9,237 bases of DNA, taken from assembly GCA_929200455.1 (NCBI GenBank), contig CAKMZR010000051.1, forward strand, positions 1 to 9,237. The letters run 5' to 3'. Both the position numbers and the translations under genes were made by a program. Below the pieces are notes generated by a model. The model saw only the letters and a list, made by a program, of their open reading frames with translations, ran no database searches and was not told where the DNA came from. Shown here one piece after another: positions 1-6,658 of the stretch. Position 1 is the first letter of the stretch, and every line of letters starts with the position of its first letter. The DNA is from an uncultured Alphaproteobacteria bacterium. GTDB taxonomy: Bacteria > Pseudomonadota > Alphaproteobacteria > CAKMZR01.

Positions 1-56
1 CATGGTATGGACAGCAAAAACCCGCTCCTCCAAAAAAGAGGGAAGCGGGTTTTTTT
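1..56. repeat. Direct repeat copy 1 containing a terminator hairpin (mate at 204-258)
   Basis: This segment and 204-258 align end to end with 4 substitutions and one single-base insertion before the final T-run (7 T here, 5 T in the mate). The repeat is more than the hairpin: both copies begin with a CATGG[T/G]ATGGAC lead-in before the A-tract. The left border may lie outside the window. Duplication of a terminator-bearing unit, or a dispersed family of such units in this genome, are the two readings. Confidence 0.8.
16..56. terminator. Bidirectional Rho-independent terminator (first copy)
   Basis: An A5 tract (16-20) is followed by CCCGCT (21-26) and CCTC (27-30), a 7-nt loop, GAGG (38-41), a two-base bulge, AGCGGG (44-49) and seven T (50-56). 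The GC-rich stem with A-tract on one side and T-tract on the other works in either direction. It probably ends a gene lying just left of the window, and could also stop read-through from iclR. Confidence 0.8.
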
Positions 57-150
57 GATGGGTGGAAGGGGATGTGGGACGTAGGACGGTTTTTAATGAA
101 CAGTGTGTGGAGGATTTTCTGGCAAAGGAGAGAGGTTGTCTTTTTGTCTT

Positions 151-185
151 TATGGACGTCTGATGCCCGCTCCCTTTGGAAGCGG
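151..185. repeat. Decayed third copy of the hairpin repeat
   Basis: TATGGAC at 151-157 and CCCGCTCC at 166-173 sit at exactly the same distance from each other as in the copy at 1-56. The 3' arm AGCGG (181-185) still pairs with CCGCT (167-171), and CC (172-173) can pair with GG (178-179). The A-tract before the stem and the T-tract after it are gone, so it should form a small hairpin but not act as an intrinsic terminator. The similarity is seen directly; decay from an intact copy is inferred. Confidence 0.5.
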
Positions 186-219
186 AGGAGCGTTTAAGGG
201 AAGCATGGGATGGACAAGC

Positions 220-258
220 AAAAACCCGCTCCCCCAAAGAATAGGGAAGCGGGTTTTT
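220..258. terminator. Bidirectional Rho-independent terminator downstream of iclR (second copy)
   Basis: An A5 tract (220-224), CCCGCTCCC (225-233), a loop, GGG (244-246), one bulged A, AGCGGG (248-253) and T5 (254-258) form a strong stem flanked by A and T runs. Read on the minus strand it begins 17 bp after the iclR stop codon, the usual place for that gene's terminator. It is part of a unit (204-258) nearly identical to 1-56. Confidence 0.85.
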
Positions 259-275
259 ACTGGGTGTGGTTTTTG

Positions 276-1109
276 TTACAGCGTGTTTGAAAAGCCTCTA
301 GAAAGCTCACGGGAGAGTTCGAGAAGTATGGCTTCGGCTTCATCTACGGATGGAGCTTTCATGCCGTCGATACGTTGGATGTAAGGACAACTCAAAGCGA
401 GTCTTACTTTTCCGTGAGGGTCGAAGATAGGAAATGCGAGATTGATGACTCCTTTTAGAGTTTCTGAGGGCATTTTTTCGTATCCTCTTTCTTTTACGGT
501 TTTGAGGTGGTTGATGAATTCTTTTTTGTTGGTAGGGGGTTCGCCAGGCACTGGCACGTGTATTTTGAGGATTCGCTTGCAATCTTCGGGAGAGCTGAAG
601 GCTGCGATGACGCGTCCTATGCCTGTATTGTTGAGTCCGACGACGGCACCGGTACGGATGGTGAGTCCCCAACTTCCTGTGGCGGCGACGGATGCAACGA
701 CGACGATATTGCCGTTATTTTCGATTCCGAGGAGGCAGGACTGGTGCATTTTTTGTGATGCTTCTCTCATCATGGGAACGGCGAATTGGATAAGTCGAGA
801 AGTGGGGGGATGTTTTTGGGAAAGGGCGAACATTTTCAGGGCTAGAGAATATTTGCCGTCGATATGTGATCGTATGATGTAGCCTCTCCGGACGAGCGTG
901 GCGAGCATACGATAGATTTCGCTCTGGGATCTCCCGAAAGCGCGCGCGACTTCACCTTGAGCGAGACCTTCGGCGTGTTCTGCCAAGAGTTCGATGATAT
1001 CGAGTCCTTTTTCTAGTGCGGGAGCACGGTATCTTGAGGTGTTGTCTTTTCCGATGGGGTCTTCTTCTTCAAGATCGAAATCGTCAAAGTTATTTTGGGT
1101 TTTAAACAT
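276..1109 (-). CDS. IclR-family transcriptional regulator
   Basis: This 277-residue protein has the two-part architecture of IclR regulators. A winged helix-turn-helix lies at about residues 29-92 ('EKGLDIIELLAEHAEGLAQGEVARAFGRS...' region, recognition helix near SQSEIYRMLATL). An effector-binding domain spans about 105-270, with family-typical stretches such as NNTGIGRVIAAF and the LAFPIFD segment near 224-230. The reading frame is open up to 1247, but I chose the ATG at 1107-1109 because AAAGGAG lies 7 nt upstream of it. Earlier in-frame ATGs have no such site and would add residues before the normal domain start. The first 25 or so residues are acidic and probably disordered. It is divergent from the methyltransferase gene and ends at a terminator. 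The effector and target genes cannot be read from the sequence. Family call is firm; specific role unknown. Confidence 0.9.
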   Translation of the reverse strand: MFKTQNNFDDFDLEEEDPIGKDNTSRYRAPALEKGLDIIELLAEHAEGLAQGEVARAFGRSQSEIYRMLATLVRRGYIIRSHIDGKYSLALKMFALSQKHPPTSRLIQFAVPMMREASQKMHQSCLLGIENNGNIVVVASVAATGSWGLTIRTGAVVGLNNTGIGRVIAAFSSPEDCKRILKIHVPVPGEPPTNKKEFINHLKTVKERGYEKMPSETLKGVINLAFPIFDPHGKVRLALSCPYIQRIDGMKAPSVDEAEAILLELSRELSRGFSNTL

Positions 1110-1116
1110 AATGCTT

Positions 1117-1163
1117 CTCCTTTGTGTGTTGTGAATAGATGAGGTGTCTTTTTGCTCTATCAA
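1117..1163 (-). promoter_or_regulatory. Candidate iclR promoter and Shine-Dalgarno site
   Basis: On the minus strand TTGATA (1158-1163, five of six matches to the -35 consensus) is followed after 18 bp by TCTATT (1134-1139, four of six for -10). This would start a very short leader of under 20 nt. AAAGGAG at 1117-1123 is a strong ribosome site 7 nt before the ATG and fixes the start. The ribosome site is convincing; the promoter is a reading by eye and could be one of several in this AT-rich stretch. Confidence 0.45.
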
Positions 1164-1210
1164 TTTGTTGAGTTTAAACATAATAACACGGGAACATCTA
1201 TATTGATATA

Positions 1211-1239
1211 CATAACCACCAATCTGATAGGTGGATATG
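1211..1239. promoter_or_regulatory. Inverted repeat, candidate IclR operator
   Basis: The arms CATAACCACC (1211-1220) and GGTGGATATG (1230-1239) are reverse complements at 9 of 10 positions, the exception being A against A. They are separated by 9 bp, so arm centres are 19 bp apart, about two helical turns. It lies about 100 bp upstream of the iclR start and upstream of the candidate methyltransferase promoter. IclR proteins bind palindromic sites and usually control their own or a divergent gene, so this is the natural operator candidate; binding is inferred. Confidence 0.5.
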
Positions 1240-1285
1240 ATTTTCATTATTGAATGATGCGGAGGGAGAAGTCAATAACTTTTTT

Positions 1286-1315
1286 TTGTAAAAGAAATAA
1301 AAAATTGCGTATAAA
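1286..1315 (+). promoter_or_regulatory. Candidate promoter for the methyltransferase gene
   Basis: TTGTAA (1286-1291, four of six) and TATAAA (1310-1315, five of six) are separated by 18 bp within the most AT-rich part of the spacer. This would give a leader of about 125 nt before the GTG at 1449. Another possibility is the extended -10 TGCTATAGG at about 1363-1371. Both are sigma-70-like readings by eye. Confidence 0.35.
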
Positions 1316-1448
1316 TAATTTTGCGAATGAAACGGGGGAATTAATGGGTGTTTTTTTGCGGATGCTATAGGTATCTCGTTGTTCTGCGAATCTCGTTAGG
1401 ATGGATGACCTTAGATGATGCGGTTGGGTTCAAAGAAGAGATTGATGC

Positions 1449-2084
1449 GTGATGTATAATGTCGCTCGGAATAATTTTTATGAAAACACCAAGAATTCGA
1501 CTGTTTACACGCCGAAAAAAGTGAGTGATTTTCTTTTTTCCATTTTTGATGGTAAGGTGTTGAAAGAAAGGGAAATTTTGGATCCGTGTGTGGGGGGAGG
1601 GAATCTTTTGGAGCCCTTTGATAATGCGGGGTATCGCACTATTGGTATTGATATTGAGGATCAAGGTTGGTCTCATACGATTATTCGCAATTTTCTTTCA
1701 GTGAAGAGCGGAGAATTTTCTCGTCCGGGTTTGGTGATTGCGAATCCACCTTTTAACATTGATGCCAAAACGAAGGAGATGGCGTCTCAAATTGCAGGAG
1801 CGAGGCCTCTTTTGCCGGAGGTGTGGTTACGAAAAATCATTGAGCTTTGGGGAAAAGACACACCGATCTGTCTTTTTACTCCTTATGGGATGCGCCTTAA
1901 TCAGACGGTACACAGTCGGCGATGGAAAAGATTTGTGAGCGGGGAGTACCCTTCGATATCTTCAATTATTTCATTGCCGAAGGATATTTACGATGGAATT
2001 CTTTTTCACTCTGAGATTTTGGTATTCAATGTGCGTGGTCTCGAGCCGCACTATTTTTACGATGCTGACATGGGCTCGTCTTAG
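1449..2084 (+). CDS. Orphan N6-adenine DNA methyltransferase-like protein (HsdM-type catalytic core)
   Basis: This 211-residue protein carries, in order, VYTPKKV (19-25, the YTP segment typical of HsdM-like enzymes), the SAM-binding motif I DPCVGGGNLL (45-54), an acidic motif II at GIDIED (66-71), the catalytic motif IV NPPF (99-102), and a late-core segment ISLPKDIYDGILFHSEILVFN near 174-194. That last segment resembles the LPxxIF...T/SxILxFN stretch of type I methylase subunits. It therefore looks like a complete catalytic core with no target-recognition domain. Known HsdM proteins are about twice this length and need HsdS; neither hsdS nor hsdR is visible here. The start is GTG 1449 (GAAGAG 8 nt upstream) or ATG 1452. 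The stop overlaps the convergent secA stop by 4 bp. Substrate is unproven; it could be a solitary regulatory methylase, a phage-derived enzyme or a non-DNA methyltransferase. Confidence 0.75.
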   Translation: MMYNVARNNFYENTKNSTVYTPKKVSDFLFSIFDGKVLKEREILDPCVGGGNLLEPFDNAGYRTIGIDIEDQGWSHTIIRNFLSVKSGEFSRPGLVIANPPFNIDAKTKEMASQIAGARPLLPEVWLRKIIELWGKDTPICLFTPYGMRLNQTVHSRRWKRFVSGEYPSISSIISLPKDIYDGILFHSEILVFNVRGLEPHYFYDADMGSS

Positions 2085-4666
2085 AGTTTGCCATGACAGT
2101 GTTTGAATTTTCTTCCTGATCCGCACGGGCAAGGAGCATTTCTTGGAGTGGATGGGTCCCAAGAGGGTGTGGGTGCGTTGCTCTCTTGTTGTTGTGAGAC
2201 ATGTTCGAAGGAGAGATGAGAGAGCATGGTGATGCTGGTTTCGGTGACGCTTGCGAGCATGTGTTCGAAGAGGGAGAAGGCTTCTTGACGGAATTCGTTG
2301 AGAGGGTCACGCTGTCCGTATGCGCGAAGTCCGATTCCTTGTCGAAGGTGGTCGAGATGTTGGAGATGTTCTTTCCAGAGGAGGTCGAGGACTTGGAGCA
2401 TGATGGAGAGTTCGACGTGTTCTATATTTTTTTTGTCGATGCCGTCTCTTTTTTCTGAGAGCATGGCGTCGTGGAGTTTGGAGATTCGCGAGACGAAGAC
2501 TTCCGGGTCGACTCCCTCTTCTTTTGCCCATTCGTGAGTGGGGATATCGAGGTTGAAGATTCTCATGAGGGCGGCGTGAAGTCCTTTGAGGTCCCATTTT
2601 CCTGGCATACTATTTTCTGGCATGTAGACTTCTACGGTTTCGAGCAAGAGGGTATTGCGTGTATCGACAAAGGTGGAGGCGAGTCCTTGTCCTTTCATGA
2701 GGTCTTGTCGTTCTTCGAAGATGGCGTTTCTTTGGTCGTTGACGACGTCGTCGAATTTGAGGAGTTGACGTCGAATATCGAAGTTTCGTGCTTCGACTTT
2801 TTGCTGAGCTTTTTCGATGGCTTTATCGATCCAGGAGTGGACGATGGCTTCACCTTCTTCCAAGCCGATTTGTTTGAGGAGTCCGTTAATTTTTTCGGAT
2901 CCGAATATCCGCATGAGGTCATCTTCGAGGCTGATGAAGAAGCGAGATCGTCCTGGGTCGCCTTGTCTTCCTGCACGTCCTCGGAGTTGGTTATCGATTC
3001 GTCTGCTTTCGTGACGTTCGGTTCCGATGACGAGGAGTCCGCCGGCATTGATGACGGTTTGTTTTTCTTGGGCGGCTCTGGAAGTCCAATCTTCTTGAAG
3101 TTTTTGGCGTTCTTCGTCATCTTTGCACGCGAGTGTCATGATTTCGACGTTTCCCCCGAGTTGGATGTCTGTTCCTCGTCCGGCCATATTGGTGGCGATG
3201 GTGACGCTTCCGGGTCTCCCGGCTTGGGCGATGATGTGGGCTTCGGATTCGTGCTGTCTGGCGTTGAGGACTTTGTGTTGAATTTTTTCTTTTCGCAAGA
3301 CTTTGGAGAGGTCTTCGGAACGTTCTATGGAGGCGGTCCCGACCAAGATGGGTTGAGAAAGAGCGTGGGCTTCTTTGATTTCTTTGAGCACGGCGAGGTC
3401 ACGTTCTTTTGAGGTGCGGTAGATGGAGTCATTTTGGTCTGTACGCACCATAGGTTTGTGGGTGGGAATGGACATGACGTCGAGGCTGTAGATTTCTTCG
3501 AATTCTTGAATTTCTGTGAGAGCGGTTCCTGTCATTCCTGCGAGTTTTTCGTATTGACGGAAGAGATTTTGGTAAGTGATGGAGGCGAGGGTTTGGTTTT
3601 CTTGTTGTATGGAGACGTTTTCTTTTGCTTCGAGAGCTTGATGGAGTCCGTCGGAATACCGCCGACCTTCCATTTTTCTGCCTGTGAATTCGTCGATAAT
3701 GACGACGTGGTCATTTTCGACGATGTAGTCGTGGTCTTTTCTGAAGAGATGGAAAGCACGAAGAGATTGGGTGATGTGGTGTACGAAGGTCATGTTTTGC
3801 GGGTCGAAAAGTCCTGACTGAGGTTTCATGAGCTTATGCTTGAGGAGGAGTTTTTCGACTTCGATCATGCCTTCTTCCGTGAGGGTGATGGATCGAGATT
3901 TTTCGTCTTTTTCGAAGCAATTTTCGTTGAGTTGTTTTACGAGTTTAGCCATGGAAAGGTGGAGTTGGTGGCTTTCGTTTGTGGGTCCTGAGATGATGAG
4001 AGGCGTGCGTGCTTCGTCGATGAGGATGGAATCGACTTCATCGACGATGGCGTAGTGGAGAGGGCGCAAAACCATGTCTTCGATTCGGAATTTGAGATGG
4101 TCACGGAGGTAGTCGAACCCGAGTTCGTTATTGGTGCAGTGGGTGATGTCGGCTTTGTATGCATTTTGTCGAGCTGTGTCGTCGATATCGGAGGTGACAA
4201 TTCCGACGGAGAGTCCGAGGAATTGGTAGATAGCCCCCATCCATTGTCCGTCCCTTTGGGCGAGGTAGTCGTTGACGGTGACGATATGGACACCTTTTCC
4301 GTCGAGGGCATTGAGAGAAGCAGCAAGGGTAGCGACAAGCGTTTTTCCTTCGCCGGTTTTCATTTCTGTGACGTTGCCATGATGAAGAGCCATTCCCCCG
4401 ATAAGCTGGACATCGAAGTGCCGCATATTGAGGGTTCTTTTTGAAGCTTCACGGACAAGGGCAAAGACTTCCGGCAGAAGATTGTCGAGACTTTCTTTTT
4501 TTTGTATTCTGCGTATTTTGAGGGCGTTGAAAGCGTCTTTGATGCCGTTGTCGTCAAGGGAGGCGATATTTTTTTCGAGGGCGTTGATAGCCTCGACTCG
4601 TTTAGACATAGAGCGAATGATTCGTTCATTGCGCGAAGGAAGGATTCGAGAGAAGAGAGCTTTCAA
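2081..4666 (-). CDS. secA: Preprotein translocase ATPase SecA
   Basis: SecA is the cytoplasmic and membrane-bound motor that pushes unfolded preproteins through SecYEG. The 861 residues show Walker A in MKTGEGKTL (102-110), the helicase II box DEVD (209-212), the preprotein-crosslinking region (about 225-375), ATNMAGRGTDI (491-501), QLRGRAGRQGD (560-570), the scaffold and two-helix finger region (about 615-800), and a C-terminal SEC-C zinc motif with ligands C846, C848, C857 and H858. This motif binds SecB and lipid in proteobacteria. Length is slightly under the 901 of E. coli, partly through a shorter linker before the zinc motif. The start codon is TTG: its N-terminus (MKALFSRILPSRNER) aligns with the E. 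coli N-terminus, while the next ATG (4607-4609) would remove 19 conserved residues. The gene lies 102 bp downstream of nqrF; no secM-like gene precedes it. Identity is certain. Confidence 0.98.
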   Translation of the reverse strand: MKALFSRILPSRNERIIRSMSKRVEAINALEKNIASLDDNGIKDAFNALKIRRIQKKESLDNLLPEVFALVREASKRTLNMRHFDVQLIGGMALHHGNVTEMKTGEGKTLVATLAASLNALDGKGVHIVTVNDYLAQRDGQWMGAIYQFLGLSVGIVTSDIDDTARQNAYKADITHCTNNELGFDYLRDHLKFRIEDMVLRPLHYAIVDEVDSILIDEARTPLIISGPTNESHQLHLSMAKLVKQLNENCFEKDEKSRSITLTEEGMIEVEKLLLKHKLMKPQSGLFDPQNMTFVHHITQSLRAFHLFRKDHDYIVENDHVVIIDEFTGRKMEGRRYSDGLHQALEAKENVSIQQENQTLASITYQNLFRQYEKLAGMTGTALTEIQEFEEIYSLDVMSIPTHKPMVRTDQNDSIYRTSKERDLAVLKEIKEAHALSQPILVGTASIERSEDLSKVLRKEKIQHKVLNARQHESEAHIIAQAGRPGSVTIATNMAGRGTDIQLGGNVEIMTLACKDDEERQKLQEDWTSRAAQEKQTVINAGGLLVIGTERHESRRIDNQLRGRAGRQGDPGRSRFFISLEDDLMRIFGSEKINGLLKQIGLEEGEAIVHSWIDKAIEKAQQKVEARNFDIRRQLLKFDDVVNDQRNAIFEERQDLMKGQGLASTFVDTRNTLLLETVEVYMPENSMPGKWDLKGLHAALMRIFNLDIPTHEWAKEEGVDPEVFVSRISKLHDAMLSEKRDGIDKKNIEHVELSIMLQVLDLLWKEHLQHLDHLRQGIGLRAYGQRDPLNEFRQEAFSLFEHMLASVTETSITMLSHLSFEHVSQQQESNAPTPSWDPSTPRNAPCPCGSGRKFKHCHGKL

Positions 4667-4678
4667 GGGAGGGTTCCT
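4664..4678 (-). promoter_or_regulatory. secA ribosome site and TTG start
   Basis: On the minus strand AGGA (4675-4678) lies 8 nt before TTG (4664-4666). This modest site supports TTG as the start, since translating from it restores the conserved SecA N-terminus. A TTG start usually lowers initiation efficiency, so expression may be tuned at translation. Confidence 0.7.
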
Positions 4679-4712
4679 AAAAGGTTGAGAGGAGTGATAG
4701 GTTATAAGATGG

Positions 4713-4738
4713 TGTCCTTGTTTAAAAAAGCAAGGGCA
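4713..4738. promoter_or_regulatory. Hairpin in the nqrF-secA spacer
   Basis: TGTCCTTG (4713-4720) and CAAGGGCA (4731-4738) form an 8-bp stem (one G-T wobble as plus-strand RNA, one A-C mismatch as minus-strand RNA) around an A/T loop of 10 nt. No T-run follows on the minus strand, so it is not a standard terminator for the nqr transcript. It could be an RNA-processing or attenuation element. A TATAAC (4701-4706, minus) just downstream could be a -10 for a separate secA promoter, but no good -35 is seen. The spacer is otherwise empty. Confidence 0.4.
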
Positions 4739-4768
4739 TACTCTTTCTCAGGAGAGAGGAGGAAAGTG

Positions 4769-5995
4769 CTAGCCGCCGAAATCGTCAAAGAGGATATTTT
4801 CGGGTTCGACTCCGAGATCATCAAGCATTTTGAGGACGGATTGGTTCATCATGGGCGGACCACAAATGTAGTATTCGCAGTCTTCGGGAGCGGGATGGTC
4901 TTTGAGGTATTTTTCGAGGAGGACATTATGGATGAAGCCTGTATACCCGGTCCATTCGTCTTCGGGCAGGGGGTCTGAAAGAGCGACATGCCAATTAAAG
5001 TTTTTGTGTTCTTTTTGTAGGGTATCGAAGTCTTCGACGTAGAACATTTCGCGTAGGCTTCTGGCTCCGTACCAGAATGTCATTTTTCGGGTAGCGTTTT
5101 TGAGTCTACGCAGTTGGTCGAAGATGTGCGATCGCATGGGAGCCATACCGGCCCCACCTCCGATGAAGATCATTTCGTTTTGGGTATCTTTGGCGAAGAA
5201 TTCGCCGAAGGGTCCTGAGATGATGACGTCGTCCCCTTCTTTGAGGTTGAAGATGTAAGAGGACATGGTTCCCGGGGGTATGGTTCCTTGAGTCCCGGGA
5301 GGTGGCGTGGCGATACGGACATTGAGCATGACGATATTGTCTTCGAGGGGATAATTTGCCATGGAGTAGGCTCTGACTTCTGGTTGAGGATTTTTGTGTG
5401 CGATTTCCCATAGGTTCATGCGATCCCAGTCTTCGGCGTATTCTTGTTCGATGGAGAAGCTTTTGAAGGAGACGTTGTATGGGGGACATTCGATTTGGAT
5501 ATATCCGCCTGCACGGAAGTCGAGTTTTTCGCCTTTTGGGAGTTCGAGTACGAGTTCTTTGATGAAGGTTGCGACATTGTGGTTGGAACGGACTTTACAA
5601 GTCCATTTTTTGATACCGAAGACTTCGTGAGGAATTTCGATGGTCATATTTTGTTTGACGGCGACTTGGCAAGAGAGTCGTTCGCCGGCCCGAGCTTGTC
5701 GTTTATTGACGAGGGAGGTTTCGGTGGGGAGGATGCTTCCGCCGCCTTCTTTGACGACGACGCGACACTGTCCACAAGTTCCGCCTCCGCCGCAAGCGGA
5801 AGAGACGAAGAGGTTGTGCTGAGCAAGGGCACCGAGAAGTTTTCCGCCCACGGGAACGGCAACGGTACGCTCGTGGTTGATGAGGATATCGACCTGTCCA
5901 GAAGAGACGAGTCGTGATCGTGCGACTAAGATAAGTCCGACGAGCAAGAGAATGATGATGGTGAAGAAGGAGATACCGAGTAAGAAGGTTGTCAT
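4769..5995 (-). CDS. nqrF: Na+-translocating NADH:quinone oxidoreductase subunit F (NADH dehydrogenase subunit)
   Basis: NqrF is the electron-input subunit: it takes a hydride from NADH onto FAD and passes electrons to its [2Fe-2S] centre, facing the cytoplasm from one N-terminal membrane anchor (about residues 4-25). The 408 residues match the Vibrio length of about 407. The ferredoxin-type domain has cysteine ligands C68, C74, C77 and C109. The flavin domain has RAYS (208-211) within RAYSMANYP. The NAD-binding domain has GGGAGMAPMRS (279-289), CGPP near 378-381, and the terminal DDFGG (404-408) typical of the family. The gene starts at ATG 5993-5995, 15 bp after nqrE. That gap is C-rich on the coding strand and offers no recognisable Shine-Dalgarno site, so translation may be coupled to nqrE. 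It is the last nqr gene; nqrM and apbE do not follow. Confidence 0.98.
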   Translation of the reverse strand: MTTFLLGISFFTIIILLLVGLILVARSRLVSSGQVDILINHERTVAVPVGGKLLGALAQHNLFVSSACGGGGTCGQCRVVVKEGGGSILPTETSLVNKRQARAGERLSCQVAVKQNMTIEIPHEVFGIKKWTCKVRSNHNVATFIKELVLELPKGEKLDFRAGGYIQIECPPYNVSFKSFSIEQEYAEDWDRMNLWEIAHKNPQPEVRAYSMANYPLEDNIVMLNVRIATPPPGTQGTIPPGTMSSYIFNLKEGDDVIISGPFGEFFAKDTQNEMIFIGGGAGMAPMRSHIFDQLRRLKNATRKMTFWYGARSLREMFYVEDFDTLQKEHKNFNWHVALSDPLPEDEWTGYTGFIHNVLLEKYLKDHPAPEDCEYYICGPPMMNQSVLKMLDDLGVEPENILFDDFGG

Positions 5996-6010
5996 GATGA
6001 GAGGCAGGGG

Positions 6011-6622
6011 TTAGAGTTGGATACCGGAGAAGGCCATAAAGACCATAGCCATAAGTCCGGCGGAGATGAAGGTGATTCCGATGCCTCTGAGGCCGCTAGG
6101 GATGTCGCTGTATTTGAGTTTTTCGCGCACGCCTGCAATGACGACGATGGCAAGAGCCCACCCGAATCCGGTGCCGATTCCATAGACGGAGCTTTCAGCG
6201 AAGTCGAGTTTTCTCTCGACCATGAGGAGGGAGCCTCCGAGAATGGCACAGTTGACGGTGATGAGGGGAAGGAAGATACCGAGTGCGTTGTAGAGAGCGG
6301 GTACGAAGCGATCGAGGGTCATTTCGAGTATTTGCACGATGGCGGCGATGACGCCGATGAAGGTGATGAGGGAGAGGAATTCGAGGTTGAGATGTTCGAG
6401 TCCGGCCCAAGCGAGAGCGCCTTCTTGGAGTAGGGAAGAGTAGATGAGGTTATTGACGGGCATAGTGATGGCTTGTACGGCGGTGACGGCACATCCGAGT
6501 CCGAAAGCGGTTTCGATTTTTTTGGAGACGGCAAGGAAGGTACACATCCCGAGAAAGAACGACAAAGCGAGATTTTCGAGGAATGCTGCTTGTAAGAATA
6601 TGTTGAGGAGATGTTGAGCCAT
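6011..6622 (-). CDS. nqrE: Na+-translocating NADH:quinone oxidoreductase subunit E
   Basis: NqrE is an inner-membrane subunit that pairs with NqrD in inverted topology. In the Vibrio enzyme two cysteines from each hold a buried [2Fe-2S] centre between NqrF and NqrC. The 203 residues have about six hydrophobic helices and strongly conserved blocks: ALSFFLGMCTFLAVSKK (19-35, containing C27), NALGIFLPLITVNCAI (112-127, containing C125) and the C-terminal GLRGIGITFISAGLMA segment. C27 and C125 correspond to the cluster ligands. Four to five residues longer than the Vibrio protein, mostly in the loop near 66-78. The start is ATG 6620-6622, in a 36-bp spacer after nqrD whose coding-strand sequence is half C and contains no purine-rich ribosome site. 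Confidence 0.97.
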   Translation of the reverse strand: MAQHLLNIFLQAAFLENLALSFFLGMCTFLAVSKKIETAFGLGCAVTAVQAITMPVNNLIYSSLLQEGALAWAGLEHLNLEFLSLITFIGVIAAIVQILEMTLDRFVPALYNALGIFLPLITVNCAILGGSLLMVERKLDFAESSVYGIGTGFGWALAIVVIAGVREKLKYSDIPSGLRGIGITFISAGLMAMVFMAFSGIQL

Positions 6623-6658
6623 GATTTATGGGGTGCGTTGGGGTTTGAGGAAAGGGGC

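Larger units (their letters stand above)
1110..1448. other. Divergent intergenic control region between iclR and the methyltransferase gene
   Basis: This 339-bp gene-free stretch is AT-rich in its middle (about 1270-1325) and holds one strong inverted repeat (1211-1239), candidate promoters on both strands, and a short direct repeat ATCTCGTT at 1373-1380 and 1390-1397 (17 bp apart). The iclR frame stays open through part of it, but no ribosome site supports translation there. Nothing else gene-like was seen. Confidence 0.7.

Noticed and set aside
60..78. Possible G-quadruplex (G-runs at 60-62, 68-71, 76-78)
   Set aside because: Only three runs of three or more G are present with a GG between, and such runs are expected on this G-rich strand.
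96..197. Short frame of 33 codons between the two terminators
   Set aside because: It has no ribosome site, its 3' part lies in the decayed hairpin repeat, and its Arg/Trp-rich translation resembles nothing recognised.
1..275. CRISPR array, because of the repeated units near the left edge
   Set aside because: The units are terminator hairpins with A and T tracts, irregularly spaced (about 145 and 59 bp), one is degenerate, and there are no cas genes.
1110..1247. N-terminal extension of the IclR protein by 46 residues
   Set aside because: The frame is open but the upstream ATGs have no ribosome site, it covers the dyad and candidate promoter, and the ATG at 1107-1109 has AAAGGAG at good spacing.
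1373..1397. Direct repeat ATCTCGTT as an iteron or operator
   Set aside because: Only two 8-bp copies with no further context; could occur by chance in a skewed spacer.
2471..3412. Long plus-strand reading frame (313 codons) opposite secA, and similar long frames opposite nqrB, nqrC, nqrE and nqrF
   Set aside because: They are exactly antisense to firmly identified genes, have acidic or repetitive low-complexity composition produced by the codon bias and G-rich plus strand, and show no recognisable domain.
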